DNA from: Dyadobacter sp.
GTDB lineage: Bacteria; Bacteroidota; Bacteroidia; Cytophagales; Spirosomataceae
NCBI RefSeq assembly: GCF_017744695.1
Contig: NZ_JAGIAS010000002.1
Location: 620,001-684,000, forward strand
Direction: 5' to 3'
Length of the DNA stretch: 64,000 nt
Positions 8,920 through 17,616 of this stretch are shown here, piece by piece (the first letter of the stretch is position 1; the number at the start of each line of letters is the position of its first letter). Both the position numbers and the translations under genes were made by a program. Below the pieces are notes generated by a model that made no database searches, was not told the origin of the DNA, and worked only from the letters and a program-made list of their open reading frames with translations.

Positions 8920-9513
8920 TTAATTTACCAAGAAAAACAGCAGCCAGGAAATCGAAATTTCGAGCTTCAATTTGCTGTATGCCCGGATGTGGCGCAATGC
9001 GCGGGCGAGGTGCGTTTTGACTGTTTCGGAAGAAATACGGAGCTTTTTCGCGATCTCGTCACGCTTCAATTCCTGCTCCTTGCTCATGAGGTAAACCTGT
9101 TTTTGCTGGGCAGGCAAAAGCTCTACCGCCTGATGCACGATTTCCTCGATTTCGAGGTCGAGCATGCGGTTGTAAGTCGTGTTTTCGCCCGCGGGCAGTT
9201 CGAGTTGAAGGTCATCGACGAGTTGTTGCTGCCGGGCCATTCTTTTGAGGGCGGAAAAAACGTGGTTACGGGTCATGATGAAGAGGTAATCCTCAAAACC
9301 AGCGATTTCGAGCAATGCTTCCCTTTTAACCCACAATTTCAAAAATACATCCTGAACAACTTCCTCGGCAAGAAAACTGGAATGGGTGAGCCGGAATGCC
9401 GCGGAATAGACTTTATCGCGATACCAGTGAAACAGTGTGGCAAAAGCCCTTTCGCTGCCGGCTGCAATATCAGTCAGCAACTCCGTTTCATTATGTAACG
9501 CGTCTATCTTCAA
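8920..9513 (-). CDS. ECF RNA polymerase sigma-70 factor
   Basis: About 197 residues from a TTG at 9513 (read as MKIDALHNETELL). Region 2 is visible as SERAFATLFHWYRDKVYSAA and AEEVVQDVFLKLWVKR. Region 4 is QKQVYLMSKEQELKRDEIAK followed by LRISSETVKTHLARALRHIR. The frame stays open to a TTG at 9561, but the extra residues lie over a perfect TACATTTG -7 element at 9536-9543, so the shorter start is preferred. It should direct transcription of the downstream SusC/SusD operon when released by FecR. Its 5' flank is unusual: the 67-bp repeat array begins just upstream of the promoter. Confidence 0.93.
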   Translation of the reverse strand: MKIDALHNETELLTDIAAGSERAFATLFHWYRDKVYSAAFRLTHSSFLAEEVVQDVFLKLWVKREALLEIAGFEDYLFIMTRNHVFSALKRMARQQQLVDDLQLELPAGENTTYNRMLDLEIEEIVHQAVELLPAQQKQVYLMSKEQELKRDEIAKKLRISSETVKTHLARALRHIRAYSKLKLEISISWLLFFLVN

Positions 9514-9535
9514 TGGAATACATGGCAGATTTGCA

Positions 9536-9543
9536 CAAATGTA
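9536..9543 (-). promoter_or_regulatory. Predicted -7 element of the ECF sigma gene
   Basis: On the minus strand 9543-9536 reads TACATTTG, a perfect match to TAnnTTTG. It lies 22 bp before the proposed TTG start at 9513. The nearest upstream TTTG (9562-9559) is only 15 bp away, shorter than ideal, so the -33 element is uncertain. Confidence 0.4.
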
Positions 9544-9599
9544 AACATCAAAACGGATCAAATAGGAAAATATGGTTATTAAATGTTTTTAAAAAGGGA

Positions 9600-9931
9600 A
9601 TGGCGCGAAGGTATGCCTTCGTGACTAACTATTCGCAGGCCTCCGGCCGGCCAGTACCGCAAGCGAGGTGGCGCGAAGGACACCTTCGTGACTAACTACT
9701 CACAGGCCTCCGGCCGGCCAGTACCGCAAGCAAGGTGGCGCGAAGGACACCTTCGTGACTAACTATTCACAGGCCTCCGGCCGGCCATTACCGCAAGCGA
9801 GGTGGCGCGAAGGACACCTTCGTGACTAACTATTCACAGGCCTCCAGCCGGCCATTACCGCAAGCGAGGTGGCGCGAAGGACACCTTCGTGACTAACTAC
9901 TCGCAGGCCTCCGGCCGGCCAGTACCGCAAG
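9600..9931. repeat. Five tandem copies of a 67-bp hairpin-rich repeat
   Basis: Copies begin near 9600 and at 9667, 9734, 9801 and 9868; the last stops at 9931, three bases short. Each unit has a perfect hairpin CGAAGG-ACA-CCTTCG, then GTGACTAACTA, then a GC-rich segment GGCCTCCGGCCGGCC, then TACCGCAAGC. Copies differ at only a few positions. In copy 1 the hairpin loop is TATG rather than ACA while the stem is kept, which suggests selection on pairing or recent spread of a structured unit. The array fills the gap between the phosphatase gene and the sigma gene and encodes no credible protein. It resembles REP/BIME-type elements. Confidence 0.9.
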
Positions 9932-9994
9932 TCGCTTTGCAGTATGGACCGGCCGGAGGCCTGCGAATAGTATGTGCAAAGCCGGAGCTTTGCA
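9932..9994. repeat. Inverted part-copy and hairpin capping the 67-bp array
   Basis: CCGGCCGGAGGCCTGCGAAT at 9949-9968 is the reverse complement of the GC-rich segment of the array, so the array ends in a head-to-head part-copy. It is flanked by GCTTTGCA (9934-9941) and TGCAAAGC (9975-9982). A perfect hairpin TGCAAAGC-CGGA-GCTTTGCA follows at 9975-9994, ending 19 bp before the phosphatase stop. Confidence 0.75.
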
Positions 9995-10012
9995 CGAGCG
10001 CATGCTGCGCTC

Positions 10013-11863
10013 TTACTTCTTTCCTCCCCTTCCTCCCTCTTCCAAAATCTTCCTCATCTTCCGGTAAATCTCCGTATTCTCATACACGCCCCGGAAATCC
10101 AGTGAATGCGGGCCGTAGGCGAAAACGGGTACCATAATGCCGGTGTGGTCGCTGGTGCTGAACTGCCCGTCGACGTAGCCGGTTTTCAGGTTGCCGTCCA
10201 GGAGCGTGAGGCCTCCGGTTTCGTGATCGGCAGTGACGATAACGAGCGTTTCGCCATTGGAATCGGCGAAACGGAGCGCCTCTCCTACCAGTTTATCGAA
10301 ATCCAGCATTTCCGTTACCACGTAGGGTACGATGTTCGCGTGGCCGCCGTAATCCACCTGCGCGCCTTCCGCCATCATGAAGAAGCCTTTCGGATTCGAT
10401 TGCAGCGATTGAAGTGCTTTTTGAAATGAATCTTTCAGAAAATCGCCCCGGCCTTTTTGCATTGATACCACGTGTTTGTCGTCCAGCAACACGAAAGGCG
10501 CTTTCATACTGGCCAGGTCGTCCCAGTTATTAGATACCTGAAAACCGCGTGCTTTGAGCGAGTCGGCCGTTTTCGTTTTATCAAAATGGCTGTAACCGCC
10601 TCCGATCAGTACATCCACCGGTTCTTTCAGGTAATCGGTCGCGATTTCGTCCATCTGGCTTCGCTCCGGGCGGTGCGCATAAAAGCACGCTGGCGTGGCG
10701 TCGGTAATGTCGCCCGCGGAAATCAATGCCGCTTTCCGGCCCGTAGCTTTCACCTGACGGATAATGGACGGCACCGCTACCAGGTTGGAATCCACACCAA
10801 TTGCACGGTTGCGGGTTTTATGGCCGGTAGCAAAAGCCGTAGCACCTGCGGCGGAATCGGTAATGTAATTGTCAGAGGAAGCCGTTTTCGAGAAACCGAT
10901 ATTCAGGAACCGACCGAGATTGAGGTCCCCGCGGTTGGCAGTAAGGCCCGAGTAAATCTGCGCCAGGCCCATTCCGTCGCCAATGAGCAGGATGATGTTC
11001 TTCACCTTACCCAGCGCGTCGTTGTTTTTGTAAGTAGGTTGATAGGGCTTGTAAAACTCCGTGGATTGGTACTCCGCGTTTTTACGGCCACTTAGAAACG
11101 TGCCCAACTCGGCGACATGGTCGGTATTGATGTAATCCGCCCCGAGGTTCATCAGCACTTTCCACGCATTGATATTGTCCGGACTCGCCCAGAAACGGAA
11201 CGGTTTGCCCATCGCATGTGCATTGGCAATCGCATCCACGAGCGCCTTGCGGTCTTTTTCTACGGGAATACCTTTTCCGTTCCACTGCGAATATTTGTGA
11301 AAATCCTGGCTGATCATCCCCAGCCGGGCGGCCTCTGCGGCGGTATAGTTAACACCCGGACGGCCATCGAAGAAAATGTAGGCGGGATACTGCCCGAACT
11401 GATCCGGCGCCGGCGTATTGCCGCTTACGACCACTTTCACGGAACCTTTCGGCGCCAGCAATGCCTCATGGGGCGCTAATGCTTTCACCAAAGCCTGCAA
11501 GGTAGGCTGCGAGGAAGTCTTGAGGTCGACCAGCAGGGTCATAACCCGGCTTTTATCCTTATATATGCTTCCCTGGTTTTGGTTGGTTTGCTTGATAATC
11601 TGCTGCAAATACAGCTTGTCGAAAGTACGGTCGGCACTGATGTCATTCGCATCATGCGCAACAAAAAGCGTGTCGTTGCGGAAATGCACGTCGGCCTCTA
11701 CCGAACCGAACTGATGTCGGTACGCTAGCGAAAACGGTGCGGCCTGCATGTAATCGTTATGCGAATGCGCGCACGACAACGGGTTGTTGTGGCTGTTCTG
11801 GGCGGAAGCGGCCCAGGGCAAAAGGGCAAAAAGGGGAATTAATAATAGGGAAATAGCTTTCAT
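10013..11863 (-). CDS. Fusion of a PI-PLC/GDPD-like phosphodiesterase domain and an alkaline phosphatase
   Basis: 616 residues from the ATG at 11863, which gives a clean signal peptide MKAISLLLIPLFALLPWAAS. The first half (about residues 25-270) has CAHSHNDYMQAAPFSLAYRH and EADVHFRNDTLFVAHD, the histidine/acid motifs of bacterial PI-PLC and glycerophosphodiester phosphodiesterase TIM barrels. The second half is a complete alkaline phosphatase: metal site IGDGMGLAQ, catalytic serine in TDSAAGATAFATGHKT, then EGAQVDYGGHAN and VTADHETGGLTL. Both halves keep their key residues. A likely role is periplasmic phosphate scavenging from phosphodiesters in two steps, with the phosphatase acting on the phosphomonoester released by the first domain; that coupling is inferred. 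Confidence 0.9.
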   Translation of the reverse strand: MKAISLLLIPLFALLPWAASAQNSHNNPLSCAHSHNDYMQAAPFSLAYRHQFGSVEADVHFRNDTLFVAHDANDISADRTFDKLYLQQIIKQTNQNQGSIYKDKSRVMTLLVDLKTSSQPTLQALVKALAPHEALLAPKGSVKVVVSGNTPAPDQFGQYPAYIFFDGRPGVNYTAAEAARLGMISQDFHKYSQWNGKGIPVEKDRKALVDAIANAHAMGKPFRFWASPDNINAWKVLMNLGADYINTDHVAELGTFLSGRKNAEYQSTEFYKPYQPTYKNNDALGKVKNIILLIGDGMGLAQIYSGLTANRGDLNLGRFLNIGFSKTASSDNYITDSAAGATAFATGHKTRNRAIGVDSNLVAVPSIIRQVKATGRKAALISAGDITDATPACFYAHRPERSQMDEIATDYLKEPVDVLIGGGYSHFDKTKTADSLKARGFQVSNNWDDLASMKAPFVLLDDKHVVSMQKGRGDFLKDSFQKALQSLQSNPKGFFMMAEGAQVDYGGHANIVPYVVTEMLDFDKLVGEALRFADSNGETLVIVTADHETGGLTLLDGNLKTGYVDGQFSTSDHTGIMVPVFAYGPHSLDFRGVYENTEIYRKMRKILEEGGRGGKK

Positions 11864-11986
11864 GAAACGGTGTCCCGGCGGTTTGAATATATGGTTGGTA
11901 CCGGGATTTGCCGCAAATATCCGCTGAAATGGCATTCGCTAATTAGAGAATACCATTTTCATAACAATTATTTAAAACCGTTCGGC

Positions 11987-12892
11987 TTATAGCCCGTTTC
12001 CAAACCACCGCGCCTTGTACACGTGCATGTCCGGGAATGCGAACTTGCGTGCGGGCTCGTAGAATTTTACATGGAATGTCCACCAGCTTTCTTCCGGAAT
12101 CGTGTAAATGTATTGCCCCGAGGCATCACGGCCCAGGCTTTTGACATTTTCCGCATCCGGGAATCCCGGGATTTTGGCAAACTGCTGCGTCGCCAGACTG
12201 AACAGCCAGGTACCGTGGTGCTCTGTCACAAACAAATCGCCCGACGCATTCGCGGGCTGTAACTCGTGGCCTCCTATGCCCGGTATCGTCCATTTGTCCA
12301 CCATTTTGAGGCTATTTCCGGAAATGATTTTGTACTCGCGCAGCACATCGTAACCCAACGCGAAAAGACTTTGCCGTTTTTCGTTCCACACCACGCCATG
12401 CGCCGAATAGAGGCTATCGGTATATAGCGGCTTGTCGGGCTGTTTCAGTGAAAAAAGCATTAATTTGTTCCCTGCCGGATGTACGGAAGCGGCAGCGGCG
12501 ATGAGGTCGCCGGGCAGTAGTTCTATGGAATGCGAGTTGGGAACGCTGGCACGGAAAAGCACCTTCTTGTCCCTCACATTCAACAATGCAATGGCCCCGC
12601 TGGACGATGAAACAAGCAATTGCTTACCTCCGCGAACAGCCTTGCAATCGTCCATCGTGTTGAACAGTTTCGTTCGGAAATGCTCTGGCAACTCAATCGC
12701 CTGGTGCGCATCCCACGACCATTTGATTTTGGGGATACTGTCCCTGGATTTGGAATAATCCACGACCAGCACTTTGCTGTCGCCACAAACGAGGAAGGAT
12801 TTCTCTGGAATAGATTGGGAAAAAGCAGGACTGGCGAAGGCGATCAAAAGACATGAAACGCCGGAAGCGATTCTGTTCAGAAAACGGGTCAT
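11987..12892 (-). CDS. Secreted beta-propeller-like protein, resembles DUF6528
   Basis: 301 residues from the ATG at 12892 with a signal peptide ending SPAFSQ. The body is a run of short repeats of propeller type: FLVCGDSKVLVVDYSK, LLVSSSSGAIALLNVRDKKV, HGVVWNEKRQSLFALGYDVL and LFVTEHHGTWLFSL. The opening CGDSKVLVVD and the YSAHGVVW segment fit my memory of the DUF6528 family, but that name is tentative. No catalytic motif is visible. It lies on the same strand as the phosphatase fusion, 123 bp before its start, and may share transcription with it. The function is unknown. Confidence 0.75.
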   Translation of the reverse strand: MTRFLNRIASGVSCLLIAFASPAFSQSIPEKSFLVCGDSKVLVVDYSKSRDSIPKIKWSWDAHQAIELPEHFRTKLFNTMDDCKAVRGGKQLLVSSSSGAIALLNVRDKKVLFRASVPNSHSIELLPGDLIAAAASVHPAGNKLMLFSLKQPDKPLYTDSLYSAHGVVWNEKRQSLFALGYDVLREYKIISGNSLKMVDKWTIPGIGGHELQPANASGDLFVTEHHGTWLFSLATQQFAKIPGFPDAENVKSLGRDASGQYIYTIPEESWWTFHVKFYEPARKFAFPDMHVYKARWFGNGL

Positions 12893-13033
12893 GGAATATG
12901 TTATCACTGTTAAAAAATAAAACTACCGCGAAGTTAGCGTCGCAACCGGCCGGTTACACCCTAAAAGGCGCTATCCGTCTGAAAAATAATGTATTCTTAA
13001 CAATTTGGAATTATCCTGACCATACGCTCCCCG

Positions 13034-13041
13034 TAGCTTTG
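13034..13041 (+). promoter_or_regulatory. Predicted -7 element for the downstream EEP gene
   Basis: TAGCTTTG matches TAnnTTTG exactly and lies 20 bp before the start codon at 13062, implying a very short leader. The nearest upstream TTTG (13004-13007) is 26 bp away, longer than the usual spacing. Confidence 0.35.
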
Positions 13042-13061
13042 GGCATACCAACCAGCACTTT

Positions 13062-14048
13062 ATGTGGGCTTATTTATTTCTTGGCAACAACAGGTTCCTG
13101 AAATCCATTTCGTGGCTCTTTATTCTCTTCTTACTTTCAGAAGCCACCCCTGCACCCCGTGAAATGACCGAACAACCCGGTGCCTATCAGCCGCAATCGC
13201 CCCCCGACTCCGCCACGGCGGGCAGTTTTTCCGTCATTACCTATAATATCGCCGGGCTTCCCCAGCTCATCTGCAGCGCCGCCACACCCCGAAAGGAGAG
13301 TATTTCCGCCATCGGGCGCCTGCTTAACCGCTACGACATCGCGCACGTGCAGGAGGATTTCAATTACAATCAATATTTATACAATAGCGGCAACACCCAT
13401 CGCTTTCGCACGCCCACCAAAGGGGCCGTCATGACGGGTGACGGACTCAATACCCTCTCCAAATTTCCGGTGAAGCACCTCCGCCGCATTGCGTGGACCG
13501 ACTGCACCGGCGCCGACTGTTTTACGCCCAAAGGTTTCACCTATACACGCATTGAAATCGCCCCTAACCGCTTTATCGACTTTTACAACGTACACGCCAA
13601 CGCGTACAACCACCCCCGCGCCGCACTCGCCCGACGCCACAACATGGAACAGCTGTCGGCCTACATCCGGCAGCACTCGGCCGGCAATGCCGTGATCGTC
13701 ATGGGCGATTTAAACGGCCGGTACAGTTTCGGGCAGGATAATGTGGATTGGCTATTGAGGGAGAATGAATTGACGGATACCTGGGTGCGTTTACATTGCA
13801 ACGGAATCATTCCAAAAGTAAAGGCAGGATTGCCTCCCAACGATATTCTGTCCATTGATGATTCAACCGAAACGATTGATAAAATACTTTTTCGGAGCAG
13901 TGCGTCCATCCAATTGGAGCCGTTCGAATATGTTTTGGAAAAACAATCATTTTACAATACTAATGGTTTGCCACTTTCGGACCATCACCCTGTTTCCGCA
14001 CGATTTAATTGGAAATTATTTGAACCCATGATTACTTTCACCCCTTGA
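13062..14048 (+). CDS. Endonuclease/exonuclease/phosphatase (EEP) family protein, probably secreted
   Basis: 328 residues starting at ATG 13062. A hydrophobic segment ISWLFILFLLSEATPA lies at the N-terminus, so export or anchoring is likely. The EEP fold is shown by SVITYNIAGLPQL at the start of the domain, the acidic metal site AHVQEDFNYNQY, the histidine-containing FYNVHANAYNHPRAALARRH, the catalytic Asp/Asn in IVMGDLNGRY, and the C-terminal SDHHPVSARFNW. Members of this superfamily include DNase I, sphingomyelinase C and lipid phosphatases. The exported form and the NHPRA segment suggest a secreted phosphodiesterase such as a sphingomyelinase- or DNase-type enzyme; the substrate cannot be decided. 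Confidence 0.85.
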   Translation: MWAYLFLGNNRFLKSISWLFILFLLSEATPAPREMTEQPGAYQPQSPPDSATAGSFSVITYNIAGLPQLICSAATPRKESISAIGRLLNRYDIAHVQEDFNYNQYLYNSGNTHRFRTPTKGAVMTGDGLNTLSKFPVKHLRRIAWTDCTGADCFTPKGFTYTRIEIAPNRFIDFYNVHANAYNHPRAALARRHNMEQLSAYIRQHSAGNAVIVMGDLNGRYSFGQDNVDWLLRENELTDTWVRLHCNGIIPKVKAGLPPNDILSIDDSTETIDKILFRSSASIQLEPFEYVLEKQSFYNTNGLPLSDHHPVSARFNWKLFEPMITFTP

Positions 14049-14339
14049 AGTAAAGGCTATTCTACGATAAAATTCTACATATTGAAACAGCCGATTTTAA
14101 TCTCAATAGATCAAAAAAAATCTCTGCGTTATTTCCCATCGGAGATTTGTAAATACGCATAATTACCTTCTATATTGCCGCACGATTAAGCACCTCTGAT
14201 TTTACTGCACATTTTTCATTCCTGTCGAATTCGCACGGAAGACATTTTCTTTTCCCGACGATTTGCCATGCCATTCCAACATTGAGGTGTTCCCCGAAAA
14301 ACCTGTAAAAGAGTAGGGAAAATTCACAATTCATGTACA
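14049..14339. other. AT-rich intergenic stretch, no gene seen
   Basis: 291 bp between the EEP gene and the surface protein gene, clearly richer in A and T than the flanking genes to the left. A weak stem AAATCTC/GAGATTT with a loop of 18 or so bases lies near 14121-14153 and could be a poor terminator. I see no RNA gene or clear promoter. Confidence 0.5.
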
Positions 14340-15437
14340 ATGAAAAAATCAGTACAATCGTCGCTGGTGGCGGCAGCCCTTTTGCTATCTTTTACCTCCC
14401 TTTCAGCTAATGCACAATCGGTTTCGCAGGATTCGTCACGCAATGCACGTACGCAAAGCTTTTCAGGAACGGTTACGTATGATGGTTCCGGTGCGGGGAC
14501 GGGAGGGAGTGAGGGAACCTACGTTGGCTACAATGCAGGCGCTGTAACAACGGAAGCAAAAAATTCATTTTTCGGTGCAAATAGTGGACCAGTTAACACA
14601 ACTGGCAAGTTGAACACATTTGTGGGTGCGTACAGTGGTTATAGTAACACCACTGCGAGTTCCAACACTTTCGTCGGATATCATGCAGGTTATACCAATA
14701 CGACCGGCGGGTTCAACACTTTCGTAGGTAACCTCTCAGGGAAATTTAACACGACCGGCTTCTGGAATGTGGCTCTGGGCTTACAGGCCGGATACAACAA
14801 CACCACAGGTAATTCAAACTTATTTCTGGGGAATAATGCCGGTTTCAGTAATACAACCGGGGAGGCCAATGTCGCTCTTGGGATTAATGCCGGGTCGGGA
14901 AACATAACGGGAAATGGCAACATATTCATAGGTACAGCTGCCGGTTCAGCGGAGACAGGGAGCAATAAGTTGTACATAGCCAATTCTAATACATCCAATC
15001 CGCTTATAAAGGGCGATTTCTCCAATGGCACACTGATTTTTAATGGAAAGGTTGGCGTAAGCACATCTACTTTCCCAACTACTGTGGGCACAGCGGATGT
15101 GAGTGCTTACAAACTGTTTGTAAAGGGTGGCATATTGACAGAAGAAGTACGGATTCGCACAGGCTGGGCTGATTATGTTTTTGCACCTGGTTATCAATTA
15201 AAGGATCTCGCATCTGTTGAAAAGTACATCAACAAAAATGGCCACTTACCCAATGTTCCTTCTGCAAAAACAGTGGAGGAAAGCGGTCTTAGCTTAGGCG
15301 AAATTGCAAAAGTTCAGCAGGAAAAAATTGAAGAACTGACCCTATATCTGATTGAGCAAAACAAAAAACTACAAGATCTGCAACAACAATTCAACGAGTT
15401 CAAGAGAACAACAGAACGTTCAACTGAAAAAAATTAA
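14340..15437 (+). CDS. Secreted repeat-rich surface protein, adhesin or tail-fibre-like
   Basis: 365 residues with a signal peptide (LSFTSLSANAQS). Residues about 60-210 are tandem repeats of 18-20 residues on the pattern YNNTTGNSNLFLGNNAGFS, seven or so copies, like the left-handed beta-roll head repeats of YadA-type trimeric adhesins. A short collar region (NKLYIANSNTSNPLIKGDF) follows. The C-terminal part has the ADYVFAPGYQLKDLASVEKY and NGHLPNVPSAKTVEESGLSL block seen in many Bacteroidota tail-fibre-like proteins, then a coiled coil rich in E, K and Q. There is no membrane anchor or type IX tail. It precedes the subtilase-like gene by 34 bp, so both may be expressed together. Confidence 0.85.
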   Translation: MKKSVQSSLVAAALLLSFTSLSANAQSVSQDSSRNARTQSFSGTVTYDGSGAGTGGSEGTYVGYNAGAVTTEAKNSFFGANSGPVNTTGKLNTFVGAYSGYSNTTASSNTFVGYHAGYTNTTGGFNTFVGNLSGKFNTTGFWNVALGLQAGYNNTTGNSNLFLGNNAGFSNTTGEANVALGINAGSGNITGNGNIFIGTAAGSAETGSNKLYIANSNTSNPLIKGDFSNGTLIFNGKVGVSTSTFPTTVGTADVSAYKLFVKGGILTEEVRIRTGWADYVFAPGYQLKDLASVEKYINKNGHLPNVPSAKTVEESGLSLGEIAKVQQEKIEELTLYLIEQNKKLQDLQQQFNEFKRTTERSTEKN

Positions 15438-15471
15438 ACCCGAGTTTCTCTTAAACTATAATAGTTGAATT

Positions 15472-17598
15472 ATGAGATCAATCAAATTTAAGATAGTTCT
15501 CCTACTTCTTTTTTCATCTCTGGCCACATTTGCCCAGACCGAAGAGGAAATACGGGAAATACAGAAATCAACGAATATTGACACCCTTCGGAAGATGGGT
15601 GAGGAGTTCAAGGCAAAGTACGAGGTCGAAAGAAAAAGGCTGCTGGAGCTTGCCCAAATTAACGGCTGGGCCGTTTCTATCGATTTGCCTAACGGTGGGA
15701 AGAAAGAATTGATTGGCGTTACTGCTGATATGAAACCTATTTATCAGGAGACTTTTAATGCGGGCTCATCCAAGATGATGGGAGCTGATAAGCTGTATAC
15801 CGGTGGCTCACTAGGCTTAAATGTCAACGGAGAAAGTATGACCGCAGTAGTTTTTGAGCAAAATATTCGCGCAACTCATGAGGCCTTTGAGAATAGGGTG
15901 TTATACATGGACCCAATAGCGACATCTGTCAGTAACCACACAACACATGTTACGGGAACAATTGCGGCTTCGGGAGTATTCCAGTCAGGGAAAGCCCGCG
16001 GGATAGCGCCCAAGTCTAATGTAAATGTCTACACGACATCTAATATTGAAACGCGGCAAACGACACTGGCAAGTAATGGCCTCCTTGTCTCTAACCATTC
16101 TTATGGAAATTATGGAGGAGACTATAACTCGGCGAGACGTAACCAGGATGCGATCATGTTCAATGCCCCTTACTATTTGTCAGTTTGGTCTTGTGGAAAT
16201 GACATAACCCTCGATGTGAATGCGCCTGAAAAAAACGGCATTTCTGTGGCATCCGTGGAACAAGCTAATAGCTATACCGGTCCTAGTTCCGTCGTGGCAA
16301 TGTCCTATCCGGGTGGCACGTGGGGTACTACTCCCGGCCCGTCTGATGATGGTCGTATAAAACCCGATATTTCCGCCAAAGGCGTAGGGGTGTTTTCTAC
16401 GATGGCCTACCTTCCCAGCTCATCAACTCCCAGCGACAATACTTACCATGATGGTGACGGTACATCGTTCGCCTCGCCTGCTGTTGTCGGATCAATACTA
16501 TTACTCCAACAACATTTCACGAACATCAATTCGAGATTCATGAGGGGAGCCACTGTTAAGGCCCTCATTGCCAATTCGGCCAAAGAAGCAGGACCCAATC
16601 CTGGTCCAGATGTTACTTTTGGCTGGGGTTTAATGGATGTAGAAAAGGCAGCAAATACGATTACCAACAACGGAGGTAAGTCGCTGATATCTGAAGACAA
16701 AATCCTAAATGGCTACTCCTATTCACGCGAAATCGTTGCCGACGGCTCGGAGCCACTTGTTGCTACAATCTCGTGGACCGACCCACCTGGTCCGGTTAAA
16801 CTAAACAATGACACAACTTCCGTCCTTGTCAACGATCTTGACCTTCGGCTTTCCGCAAACAGCGCCACCTACTTCCCATGGAAACTCGATTGGTCGAACG
16901 GAAAAACCAGCGCCAAAGCAAACCCTGCCCTACAAGGCGACAACAACCGGGATAATACGGAAAAGATCGAAATCCCGAACCCCGTTGCCGGACAAGTTTA
17001 CACGCTTACAGTAAATCATAAAGGTTCCATAGGCACGGGACAAAACTTTTCGATCGTTATAACAGGCCTCAAAGAATGTGTTGCAAGCCGGAATATTGTC
17101 TCTCCTGTAAACAGCTTTGCATCTGTTACAGAGCAGGCATCATCCGTTATTACGTTGGCTAACACGCTAGATTCCAATGCGCACGCAATATATCACGCGG
17201 GCGACGAAGTGGTGATGACGACAGGCTTTACTGCAACGAGGGATTCGCAATTCCGCGGCTATGTTGAAGGTTGCACCAACGACTACGCTGCCAGACTACG
17301 CCCGGTTGAACGAGCAGTTGTTACTTATCCTATGCCAATCGGTACGGAAAGTACAACCGAACTCCCCGAAAACGCCGTATACCCCAACCCGGGCACAGGC
17401 CTCTTCCACGTGAAGCTCGATGGCATTCCCTCGGGTAAGGTGGAAGTCGTGGCCGGCGACGGACAGGCAATGTTCAACAGGCCTTTCAAAAACCAGTCTG
17501 AAATGGAAGTGGACATCAGAAACTCAACACCGGGAATCTACATTCTGCGCGTAGTTTCCGACCAGAAAGTCCTGACGAAAAAGATCGTTAAAAAGTAG
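15472..17598 (+). CDS. S8 subtilase-like protein with type IX secretion sorting domain
   Basis: 708 residues with a signal peptide (FSSLATFAQT). The S8 domain spans about residues 105-400. The catalytic His is H159 in NHTTHVTGTIAASG, the oxyanion Asn is N243 in WSCGND, and the nucleophile is S332 in GDGTSFASPAVVGS. At the place of the catalytic Asp, where relatives have WDGG, this protein reads VVFEQNIRATHEAF, so the acid is Glu129. A beta-sandwich domain follows, then a stack-type domain near residues 540-600 (NIVSPVNSFASV to DSQFRGYVEGC) and a type IX C-terminal domain starting NAVYPNPGTGLFHV and ending KKIVKK. It should be exported through the outer membrane to the surface. The Asp-to-Glu change makes activity uncertain. 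Confidence 0.9.
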   Translation: MRSIKFKIVLLLLFSSLATFAQTEEEIREIQKSTNIDTLRKMGEEFKAKYEVERKRLLELAQINGWAVSIDLPNGGKKELIGVTADMKPIYQETFNAGSSKMMGADKLYTGGSLGLNVNGESMTAVVFEQNIRATHEAFENRVLYMDPIATSVSNHTTHVTGTIAASGVFQSGKARGIAPKSNVNVYTTSNIETRQTTLASNGLLVSNHSYGNYGGDYNSARRNQDAIMFNAPYYLSVWSCGNDITLDVNAPEKNGISVASVEQANSYTGPSSVVAMSYPGGTWGTTPGPSDDGRIKPDISAKGVGVFSTMAYLPSSSTPSDNTYHDGDGTSFASPAVVGSILLLQQHFTNINSRFMRGATVKALIANSAKEAGPNPGPDVTFGWGLMDVEKAANTITNNGGKSLISEDKILNGYSYSREIVADGSEPLVATISWTDPPGPVKLNNDTTSVLVNDLDLRLSANSATYFPWKLDWSNGKTSAKANPALQGDNNRDNTEKIEIPNPVAGQVYTLTVNHKGSIGTGQNFSIVITGLKECVASRNIVSPVNSFASVTEQASSVITLANTLDSNAHAIYHAGDEVVMTTGFTATRDSQFRGYVEGCTNDYAARLRPVERAVVTYPMPIGTESTTELPENAVYPNPGTGLFHVKLDGIPSGKVEVVAGDGQAMFNRPFKNQSEMEVDIRNSTPGIYILRVVSDQKVLTKKIVKK

Positions 17599-17616
17599 AT
17601 TATTGTTGTGATAATG

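Noticed and set aside
9600..9931. CRISPR array
   Set aside because: The units are contiguous 67-bp copies with no variable spacers, and no cas genes are present.
9396..10137. Short plus-strand frames giving repeated TNYSQASGRPVPQ peptides
   Set aside because: They arise from translating the 67-bp DNA repeat; 67 is not a multiple of three, so the frame changes each copy and no real repeat protein results.
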